Shown: positions 28,101-40,100 of the stretch, one piece after another
Layout: each line of letters starts with the position of its first letter
Numbering within the stretch: the stretch's first letter is position 1
Assembly (NCBI GenBank): GCA_004352715.1
Contig: SCFE01000013.1
Span: forward strand, 2,621,200 to 2,685,199
DNA length: 64,000 bases
Source of the DNA: Hofstenia miamia
Lineage: Eukaryota > Xenacoelomorpha > Acoela
Direction of reading: 5' to 3'
The notes under the pieces: generated by a model
The model's input: the letters and a program-made list of their open reading frames with translations, nothing else
What the model was told of the DNA's origin: nothing
Databases searched by the model: none
Program-made: the position numbers and the translations under genes

Positions 28101-31100
28101 TACAGTATGAATATATTGTATGCATAAAATATAAACGTAATTAATATAAATTTTGCGTTCGCCATTTAAAATTTTAAACGTTGGCACAAATCTTAAGTTA
28201 AAGGGACAAAATTATTTAAGCAAGAACATTATATTTTGAAATATGTGCTTCATTTCTGGTACAATATTGTATAAATAAAAAATCTAAATTATTTATTACG
28301 TCAATCTCAAATTGGGACAGTAAGCAAAAGATTAGCGGGAAGTTTATAATTTCCATTGTGTTTTGCATATTTCTGTGTGCAAAAGAAATTCCCTCCAAAA
28401 TTTCAGTTACGTGGATATGATGCGATATGTAAGAAATAGAAAAAAGATTTGAAAGTTTACTGTTCATAGTTTTATTGTATAAGAAAAAATTACAAAATCA
28501 TACCACAATGATATAACAATGATATACCTTGTCTTTTATTAGTTAATGGATGCGTGTAGCTTGTGGACAATGGACCAATTTACATTTCTCTACACAATAT
28601 TTACTTATTAAAAATACAGACCTTATGTGCTATCAAGCAACAATGTTATCAACTGGTTAAAGAAAAATTTAATTGCATAGCCTAAATACGAAAGTTACAG
28701 GCATTTAAGTTAAACTTACAAAATTTTGAAGACTGTGACAGTTTTCTTCGTGTTTTCAAGAATTCGATCTAAATGAACAATTTAAAGCATTTTAGAAATT
28801 ATAATTAATATAAGAAAGATTTTTTAGAAAATTATTGGTCCATTGTCCAGCCATTAATGATCAATTACCTAAAATACAACAATTAATTAATAATTTAATA
28901 CAGTAATTGCTATATTTCATAGAAACTGCTAAAAGTTCATTTCAAATTGCTTTGATTTAAAATTTAAGTACTTAAATAACAAATTTTAATAAACAACTGA
29001 ATTTAATAAATACTTCATCATTATTACCGGTACATTTCTTTAAATGCTTAAAAATCCTTTCATATATTTAAATATTTTCAACAACTATTTTGCCGATTTT
29101 GCATGAAATTGAGATCCATTTGCGTTTTATTATAGTTTTCAGAAAATAGGAATATAAGCAAGTTTATATATTTAGACTAGGGCATCAACTACACAGTGAA
29201 ACCCAAATTTAGTTTCAAAAATTTAACACAGGGTATTGCATTGAAAAATTATCGCATTTACAAAGTATAAAGTAGAGTACCGATTATGAATTGGTATCGT
29301 ACCATAATGTACCATATTATGGATACCATTCTGGTATTCATTAGTTTGTGTTTTTATAATGTGATATTACATTTATGATTATTTAAAAATTTACTTTGTA
29401 AATGTCCTCCAAGTCTTCGTTTTCCAATTGAGTAGCAATTTCATATAGTAGTTAAAAATTAAAAATTACCAATATGATATTATAGCATTGCCTTTACTTC
29501 TGCATTCAATAATAATAATAATAATAATAACGAATGACTTTATTTAGCCACTGAAGGCATACACAACAAAAAAATAAAAACAAGTCAAGTTTTACGGCAG
29601 CGAGGACAGTCACAGGAGATGAAATAGGAGCAAATGGAAGAGTAGGCGAAGTTGGAGAAGGGCTCAGCAAAGAGGAAAGCCATCAAAGATTTCTTGAAGC
29701 TCGGTGGTGGGGAAAAGAAATCAATCGCTGTTGGAGGGTTGCGAGTCAAGATGTAATTAGCAGCAGTACAAGCACGATTGAAAAACGAGTGAAGGGTGCG
29801 ATGTTTCTTTGTACGACGAATGGAGAAGGTGACAACATCATCAGAGCGAGTGCAGCAGGAATTGGAGAACTTAATGAAATCAAAAGGATCAAGATCCAAT
29901 TTGCGAGTCAGTAGTCGATTGAACAGAAGGAGATCACAGGCATGGAAGTAGAGTGACAGCGGGAGAGTGGAGAATTTCAGCAGAGCGTCTTTATAGTCCA
30001 AAGAGGAAATCCATTTGAAAGCGCGTTTCTGGAAACGTTCCATGGAGTGGAACAAAGCACGAGAAGGCCACCAACAAGGAGACGCGTAGAGAAGAATGGC
30101 GCGAGGAATGGACTTGAACAAAGAGAGTTTCACAGCGGACGAGGTATTAAAAGGAACATTACGGAAAAGGGCAAATAGCGAGGAATTAGCTTTGCGGAGA
30201 CGCAAAGACACATGTCCAGTCCAATTTAAGTTTGCAGCAAGTTGAACTCCAAGATGAGTGTGGTGAGGCGCAAAGTTCACAGGTAGAGGCAAATCAGAAG
30301 GGGGAGCCACAGAAAAGGAAATACCACATGTCTTGGTAGTGCTAAAATCAAGATGGTTGACAGAGGACCAAGTAGACAAGTGCTCAAGATCAGAAAAAAT
30401 ATTCGAAGCAAAAGACCAACCAAAATCAAAAATCGCAGTGTCGTCAACATACAGCAGGCAAGACGAGTTGAGAACAGTATGAGGGAGGTCGTTAATTGCA
30501 ACGAGGAAGAAAAGAACAGCAAACACTGAGCCTTGAGGGGCACCACTAGTAACGGGGACAGGAGAAGAGATAATACCCTAAATATTTGTCACTGATAATA
30601 AAAACACCTTTCTTAACCAGAACACATCAATTTATGAAATGGTCATAACCAATCCTTTATCTAAACACAATTGTCATATAATTTTTTAAAATATTTTTTG
30701 TTATCTTGTCATTGCTATTCAATTGGAATTGAGACTGGTTAAATAGAAAATCCATTTCCACTTCAATGACATCTACGAAATACCTAAAATACTATTACAT
30801 AAAAGAAATAATATTTATCACAGCATAATATGGGTCATGCCATACGACCTCGTAGGCCATGTATGCGTGTACCTTATATTTGAAATTTAGAGCCAAACAA
30901 AAATATCGACACATTTCAACAATCTTGTTTTAGTGTACGTCTATTCAAAGTTCAGTGATATAATTATATTATGCTATAAAGTAAAAAAATAATTCGATAT
31001 TCACAGTCAAAACCTAAGCACGCATAATCATAGACGGACGTGGGCGAGGATTAGGTCGAGGTATTGTAAAAAAATGGCCGAAATTAAAAAAAAACTTTTA

Positions 31101-34100
31101 AAAAGAGTGAATCAACCAAAATGCAATGAATGATGTTATAAATTTAAAGCAATGTACTGCAAAATAAAACTTATATTGTGAAATTTTCGGCTCATGTCCA
31201 TTTCTGTACATATAATAGTTAAATACATTTCTAAAATAGCAGAAATTGCTTTTCAAATACTTCGAACTAGTAAAAAGTTTAATTGTTATTGATAAATTTT
31301 GAATTAAAATTGTTCTATTGAAACTTACATTATTTTACATTCTCTGAAAATTTTAAATAAAATATTTCACTATATTTTTGCTTTCTTTAGTTTGTATCAG
31401 GGTTTCCCAAATGGGGTCCGTACCCCCAACAGGGCGGTACGAGGCTTCAGGTGGGCGGTGGCCAAATTTATCGTATAGGGGATCCCTGAGATCCTTTAGT
31501 TGGGCGGTGAAAGACTGAGAGCTTCTAGTAACATTACTCGGTGTTTCTCAACCCATACGTAATTTCTTTCCTAATTTTTTGTTAGTATGGAGTATGGGAA
31601 TGGAACACTAGAGTTTCTTCTATTTAACGGTTGTTGGTCCCTATCCAATAGCATCCCCTAAGGTTCATAGGGGTTCGTGAAACCCCAATTTAAAAATAAA
31701 GATAAAACTGCTTTCTACAAACTTAAAAAGCAATGTTTATAGTGGAACACAAAGAAACTTTAATTTAACTCATATAGGTATACATTATTGTTGATAATCA
31801 AAGTCTTTGGTTCAAACAATCAACACAAAATGCGCCGACACATGAGAGGCACATTGGCTTCGTACATATAGTGCATTCATAGGCAGTTTTTTTGTCTGAA
31901 TTCCTGGGACACACTTGACACCTTTTTTGGCGTTGCTGTCTTTGAAGACCAGATATAATAGAGTTGGTAGGAATATCAGATTCGAACAGGAGCTTGCGAA
32001 TTGTGTTTTTCACTTTGATGGACAGACGTCTTTGAAGCTGCTCTTGGCCAAGTTGGTAGCCAACGTTTACAGCAAATGTCTTATGATAACGTTGCTTTTC
32101 GGAGGTTGATAGTTGCACAATCGCCTTTCTGACAATACTTGAATTTAGTATTGCGATGTCAATAACATTACACAGAACACTGAACGGCCAACGTCTACAC
32201 TTTCTGTGGGATGTCAAACTACGGACCACTTTATCCATTGTGTCAACTCCCGACTTGGTTTTGTTGTAGAAGAGAACTGTTTCACATTTGGTGTTGGCAT
32301 CAGGAGTGGTGCAACCTGACATAAACGAGTCCAGTAGTAGGACCGGTTTGTTTCCTTTGTCCCAAAATGAAGAGAAATGTTTTATTGTTGTCATGAATTA
32401 TTCGTGTATCCCCTCTCGTCCTACCAGCCAAGTTTACCATTTCTTTCGGCACACATGTCCTATTTCTTCGTAACGTATCAACGTATGTGAATTTTTTCTC
32501 AAGCAATGTTTGAACTGTTTTGTAGCTGGTAAACCAATTATCCCCAGGTAGTTTGCGGCCGGATCCGAAAAATGGTTCAGTAAGGCATAATACAATTGAA
32601 TCTGGAGTCATTCTGTTGGAGGAGTTAGCAATCGCTTGACTTCCTACGTATGGTAAACCATTGAGGCAGAACCATGATTCAGCATCACAAATCCAAAAAA
32701 ATTTTATGCCAAACTTCCCTGGTTTTGATGGTATATATTGCTTGAATTTCACACCACCATGAAATTCAACTAATTGCTCGTCAATTGTGATGTATTCACC
32801 AGGGGTATAATATTCTAATAACTTTGAATTGAAACTGCTTAAAAAATGCCTCACTGGTGCTAAAACATCCTCACGGTCACGTCGTAAAGGGTTATCCATT
32901 CTGATGAAACGTACAATTTGTTTAAAACGTTTGCGGGACATAAGAGCCCGATAGATGGGACGGCCATTCCTGAAGCTCCACATATCCTCGGTTGACTCAT
33001 AGTTATCGGCATATGCCTCTGATAAAACCAAAACAGCAATGAATGCCTTCATTTCCACTTTGTCAACACTTTGCCATTGATATGACTTCCCCTTTTCGGC
33101 TTCGAGCCGAGCATGGCGTCGTCCCTGTAGATTTGTGAATTGTATTAGAATATCTAAGCATGTTTCAAAAAACATCAGAAACGCCGTTTGTTCATCTTGA
33201 GGGTTTATACCAGTTTTCACGCCCTGTCGAAAATTCACAATGTTTCTGGAAGGCTGTCGTCCAACGGTGTTTGGCAAACTTGAAGTCCAGACAACACCTT
33301 CACGATTTTTGAAGCTCGTTGGAAGTTGGAGGTTTACTGTTCCATTGTCAACGAGTTCATCTTCTAATCCAGAATTTTCATTGTATTCGTCATTTTCTGC
33401 ATGATCCAGTTGGTCTACTGAGAGTTCATCGTCGTCTTGTAAATTTTGTAGATCTTCATTCTGCGGAAGTACATTCTCATTTGCTTTTCAGAATAATCCC
33501 TCTCATTACGGTCGTCCAATTCTTCTTCATCACTGCTACACATATTTGAGAATGTGGAAATAGTTTGAAAGTTGGCCATGCGAGTTGGTCGAACCATTTC
33601 TAGAACGAAAAACATTATTTTTGTAAGAATTTTTTGTTTTTTTATCGGTAAATTTTAATATAATATATCCCCACAATTAAATATACAAGTATCTTTTATC
33701 TCATAAACATTCAAGTTACACGGAAAAATTAATATGAAAGAATGTACCTGTATTATTGTTGTGGTTAATCCTTGAAATTCACTATGTAATATAATGGGGT
33801 GTATTGAACCCCACATGTACGTAAACGACAATTATTTCACTAACACGTAAGCAATGAGTGGAAAGAAACAAGATTTGAATTACGTAATCAACACAATGAT
33901 GTATTAAAACTACCAGCATTTTGATTGGCTGTTCCTATTTACTCACTATTGACAAGCTGTTGAAAACAACAGGGGGTGTCATACACCCCAAAGGACCAAC
34001 AACCTTTAATAAATTTAAAATTTAAATAACGTTTCATAATTTTGTTTTTGGTACAAATAATTTAGGTTTTAAACTGTCAATATTGATAAAGAAAGTTCTA

Positions 34101-37100
34101 ATTTTTTATATTCAGCATTGATGTAGAACCCGTTATATTTTATATGTTACTATTCGTATTTGTTATAATGATTTGCGTGTTACACAATAAATATGATAAA
34201 TAAAATTTCTTAAATATAAGAAATCTTACCTAAACCAATTCCGGCGGTCCATGGAGAAAAAAAATTCTTTTTGGGGGTGCACAACGGAAAAAGGTTGAGA
34301 AACCCTAGCATATATTTGGATAAATGATTAAAATAATAAACGCAGTTACCTTTCTTGAAAATCATTTCGAATATCCGTGGTTAATAGCAAATGTATGCAG
34401 GTCACGTTGAAATGATTAATAATTCGCTAGTGCAGCGTGCATAGAAATATGCATTCACTCATTAGGTGGCGCACTGTATAATATCCGTGTAGATTACAAT
34501 TAATGTTTAATTAAATTACATTATTTCATATTCTTGTATAATGTATTTAATTATATTATGACAATGGTGAATTGAATTTACAGGACATCTTTTCATAGCA
34601 GAGTTTGTATTAATACAACAAAATTTCAAGAGAAATATAATATATAGTACAAAACATTTTGATGATAATATAATCTCTATAAAGTAAAAATTTTAAGGAT
34701 TCTTTATGGAAGACAACATTAATATCAGATTTCTTAATGCACTTTAAAAATTGAAAAAAATATAATTATATCAAATATACATTCTGCATATTGTATTTTT
34801 GGCGCCCGACCCCGCAAGGGCCCGTAAGATGAAAAATGTCAACTTATAAATTATTTAAATGGAAATATTCAAGATCTTGGAAAATAATCCAAGAAATAAT
34901 TTCTTATTAATTTCTTTAGAAATATTCAAGAGCTTTTAAAGAAGTCCAACAAAAAATTTCTTATCAAGTTCTTCTAAGAAACATTCAAGATCTTTTAAGA
35001 AACTTGGAAGATCTTTGAAAGAAATACAAGATTCAAGATTTATTCAAGAACTTTCCAAGATTATCCAAGTTTTCAAACTAGGGATGTTCGCAAATATGAC
35101 AATTAGCTGATTACCATTTGTTTGTTATTGAATTAAAAAGACCACTTATTTTAGCCCTTTTACTAAGCAAACCGAGATAAAAACACTTCAATAATTCGTT
35201 CGAACTACCACCTCAACACTTGCATTAACGGACATAGATAAACAAAAACGATTATATTCTATGAAAACGAATGAATTGTAAAATTTTGGGAAAACAAAAA
35301 TGCAGTTTACGAAACATCATTATATCTTTTCAAAAGTGGTTGCTTGCAGATTATTAGCGTAAAGAAAATCATTCATTAGAGAAATGAGGTCAAGGTGGGA
35401 AATGTGATCTTTCAATATATGAAGAATCAAAAAAATTCAAACATGTGAGGGCTCATATGTCGCTGTGGTCTATACGTTGCTCGCCCAAACGGCTTTTCGC
35501 CCAATGGATTATTCGCCCAATGCACTTTTCGCCCAATGGAATATTCGCCCACTGGAGTTTTCGCCAATTGACTGTCTCGCCCAATAAAAATAAGAACATC
35601 TTAGCATGCCGTCTGCATGTTATACTATAGTCATTGATAATATTATAAATGAGTGCATAAAAAGATTCCACTAGGAATTAGCGAAGATAGATATTAAATC
35701 AATGCAAGTTAATGATTTTATTCACAATTTTAATTATAAAATGCTGAAAAATTTAAGCACTCTTATTTTAGGCTGGAAACTTCTAAATATTCTTTAATTA
35801 GCTGATTGTAGTTTCATTACATTTTCTCTTCCATCCTAGTATTTATCTTTGAGAAACTTTATATAGTTGTTCATTGATGTATGCTTGGGCTTCGCTATAA
35901 TACTTCTTCATTAAATAACTCCGGATATTATATATCAAGTTGTAGTAGTGAAACAAATAACAGATCAACTTTTACTGTACAATAACAACATAACGATAAC
36001 TTAACATCAACGTAACAAAAGAAACTATACTTTATTAAGCATCTAAAACAAAAAACAAGTAATTAGATTTGCGGTGAGCAATGACGTTTTCATGTTAAAA
36101 AATAATTATAAATTGCTTGCCTCAATTACAAAATAATCGAATCACGTTGGAAAAAAGTCGTCTGCATCTTCATTATCATCGAATAGTAATTCTTTGCAAG
36201 AAGTGCATATATTCGTATGGCCACATGGAACTAGCGCCCAATTCTTATGTAAAGAATTAATAAGACATATATTACATCTAGGTGATAAGCTAAAATATAC
36301 TAGATAATAGTAACATAACATTTAATAACAGCTTATTGTAAAAAATGAATCTACTAGATACCCAGTACTAGTATCTTGGTTGTCTATTGGTGAAAATAAA
36401 ATTCCATCTAAAAGGGTTTGATCGAATCCATCCCAATTAAAAGTACCGATAGAAATTTGAACATCAGTTGATGAATCCTCATCCCCAACTGATTGAAATA
36501 GCAAACTGGCTAAGTTGTAGCAAATGCCGCGAATATATTGACTGCATAGAATTTCACTAATTTCAATATAAACAAGTGATATTGTACTTAAAATACTTTA
36601 AACTATACTTATCCATTAACAATTTAATGCGATTATTAATTTTAGTGTATATTTTATTCTTTGATTTTACCATCTGACCAGCATCAATTTCTGAAACGAT
36701 TTGACGTGATCGATGTTCTTCAGCCACCATCTATTTACAAAAATTATTAACATTTGGATGGGGAAAGCCCATTAAGCGTTGCATTGCAAAATGCCAACCC
36801 TCAATATCATTGTTGGTGTGGATATTAGCACGCCAAACACACCACTTGTTTACGCCAACTGTTACTAACCAATATCTAAATATGGTTGTTTTATATCGGA
36901 GAGAACTCCAAAAAATTACCGAATTTACCTTTCAAAATATGAAAAAAAAGAATCCAGTCTTTCACTAAGAGAAGACTAGTGAACAATGTTCTGCAACAAT
37001 ATAAAGGATTGTTCAATCTCGTCACATGGTAGCAAGGCTAAAGCCATGCAGCTACGCACTGCCAAGCGCAAAATCGAATTATGCCTGAAAAATGTGGTTT

Positions 37101-40100
37101 ATATTGTGGAGACTCAATGAATACCTGAATAATTAAATAAGTCCAAGTTCCTTAATTTTTCTAAGAAGAGCTTGAGAGTAATGAAAAAGACATCCTCTTA
37201 TATTTAGAAATGGCATCTCTGCCTCAATTGCACTGTGCATTGCCATCTCAAAATCTAGCAAAATGCACTGTGGCGTCTCAAATATGCTCAAACTAACAGC
37301 ATAAAATTGTTCTTAAAATAAATTTGTAAGTTTCTTAATTCCGATGGCTGCATAAGCAAAAAACTGCTGGGAGAAGTTTTTCTTGATAAAAGTAATTCAA
37401 GGAGTAAAATTGNAAGAATTGGTCATCTTGGATTGTACCTAAAGTAGTTTTGTTACTTGGATGAATTACCAATGTTACATCTATAATTTATACGTTCTAT
37501 GTTATTCTGTTTCTCGGAATCGTGGCTGGATTGTAAATGCTATTTAAACCTTCTGCAGAGTCAATTAAGTTTCTAGTTAAGTTCCACTACCAGCCCACGA
37601 TTCTACATGGCGACCGTGACAGGACGCTGACGTGATAACTGGTTACTCTTGTTGTTTTCTTTCAATGGTTTGGTTGTTAGTTGGTTTTNTAACATCAACG
37701 TAACAAAAGAAACTATACTTTATTAAGCATCTAAAACAAAAAACAAGTAATTAGATTTGCGGTGAGCAATGACGTTTTCATGTTAAAAAATAATTATAAA
37801 TTGCTTGCCTCAATTACAAAATAATCGAATCACGTTGGAAAAAAGTCGTCTGCATCTTCATTATCATCGAATAGTAATTCTTTGCAAGAAGTGCATATAT
37901 TCGTATGGCCACATGGAACTAGCGCCCAATTCTTATGTAAAGAATTAATAAGACATATATTACATCTAGGTGATAAGCTAAAATATACTAGATAATAGTA
38001 ACATAACATTTAATAACAGCTTATTGTAAAAAATGAATCTACTAGATACCCAGTACTAGTATCTTGGTTGTCTATTGGTGAAAATAAAATTCCATCTAAA
38101 AGGGTTTGATCGAATCCATCCCAATTAAAAGTACCGATAGAAATTTGAACATCAGTTGATGAATCCTCATCCCCAACTGATTGAAATAGCAAACTGGCTA
38201 AGTTGTAGCAAATGCCGCGAATATATTGACTGCATAGAATTTCACTAATTTCAATATAAACAAGTGATATTGTACTTAAAATACTTTAAACTATACTTAT
38301 CCATTAACAATTTAATGCGATTATTAATTTTAGTGTATATTTTATTCTTTGATTTTACCATCTGACCAGCATCAATTTCTGAAACGATTTGACGTGATCG
38401 ATGTTCTTCAGCCACCATCTATTTACAAAAATTATTAACATTTGGATGGGGAAAGCCCATTAAGCGTTGCATTGCAAAATGCCAACCCTCAATATCATTG
38501 TTGGTGTGGATATTAGCACGCCAAACACACCACTTGTTTACGCCAACTGTTACTAACCAATATCTAAATATGGTTGTTTTATATCGGAGAGAACTCCAAA
38601 AAATTACCGAATTTACCTTTCAAAATATGAAAAAAAAGAATCCAGTCTTTCACTAAGAGAAGACTAGTGAACAATGTCTGCAACAATATAAAGGATTGTT
38701 CAATCTCGTCACATGGTAGCAAGGCTAAAGCCATGCAGCTACGCACTGCCAAGCGCAAAATCGAATTATGCCTGAAAAATGTGGTTTATATTGTGGAGAC
38801 TCAATGAATACCTGAATAATTAAATAAGTCCAAGTTCCTTAATTTTTCTAAGAAGAGCTTGAGAGTAATGAAAAAGACATCCTCTTATATTTAGAAATGG
38901 CATCTCTGCCTCAATTGCACTGTGCATTGCCATCTCAAAATCTAGCAAAATGCACTGTGGCGTCTCAAATATGCTCAAACTAACAGCATAAAATTGTTCT
39001 TAAAATAAATTTGTAAGTTTCTTAATTCCGATGGCTGCATAAGCAAAAAACTGCTGGGAGAAGTTTTTCTTGATAAAAGTAATTCAAGGAGTAAAATTGG
39101 TTAAACATTCTCGGTACAGTCTTAAATGTTCCATCTCCAGCTATTATAGAAGATTCCATAAACTTTTTCACAGAGAAATCTGAAGTGAATGTTACAACAG
39201 ATTGACCAGATACACATCCCCTTGATATAAAAGAAATCTTTCCTTAGTGATAGTGTTTGAAAATGAATCTGGAATGTTCCAATCCGATGAATTTTGGGGA
39301 AGCGGGTGCTCAATGGTGCGTTTCAAGCGATTTAGTGATCGCACACAAGACGCAGAGGAGGGTAAATGAGCAGCTGTATCTGGAGATATATTTGTCATAA
39401 CATTATTATAGATGTTTCCTAAAAATAGTTAAATCTCGAGCAAATACCGGGATTTTCTCGTTCTCACAGCTTCAAGGACAAGAATATATTACAAAATTGT
39501 ATGGAAAAAATTCGCAATTAAGTTTACCTTTAACTAAAAAATCCCGACAAATAATAATAATATTAATAGGTAATAATTTATTTAACAATATTACCAGCTG
39601 TTCTACAAGGATTACTTCTAATTTTCAAACTCATTTCAAGTCGTGCCCTTTTCGCTTTAACAACGTCATCATCTTGCTGTCGTGGCTATGCTCGCCGGGG
39701 GAGGATCTAATATATATGTATGTATATAGATCCCACACCAAAATTGCATAAAACAAACATACTTGTAGATGAAGCTCTCATTTGTTACTACTCTGGCTTT
39801 GCAGCCATTGAAATCACACTTCCAATACTTCCTGCATACTTCAGATTATTTCCACTTCTTGTATTTTTCTAAAATAGGAATTTCCTAAGCATGAATAGAC
39901 CGAAATATAATATTTAAAAAACATTAAGTAGAAAATGAAATAGTGAGAGTGTTTGTGACTGCCGCCTGATATTCAAATACCAGAAAAACTTTAAAGCAAT
40001 TAAAATTTAAAATTATAGCTTCAATAAATAAACATTAATGCAGTAATTATTTGTACAGTCTCTTGCAAAAGTTTAAGAACACTTGCAAAAAAGCCATTTT

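Larger units (their letters stand above)
31397..34314. mobile_element. hAT-like shell interrupted by piggyBac
   Basis: The left end reads CAGGGTTTCCCAAATGGGG with CCGTACCCCC further in. The right end reversed reads TAGGGTTTCTCAACC with CACCCCC further in, the style of hAT termini. Adjacent 8-mers (GTTTGTAT, GCATATAT) match only partly, so the target duplication is decayed or the pairing is wrong. No hAT transposase is left inside. Confidence 0.4.

Noticed and set aside
36322-38192. Two separate 60-codon genes at 36322-36504 and 38010-38192
   Set aside because: Both are the same exon-like piece of the MULE transposase, duplicated by scaffolding.
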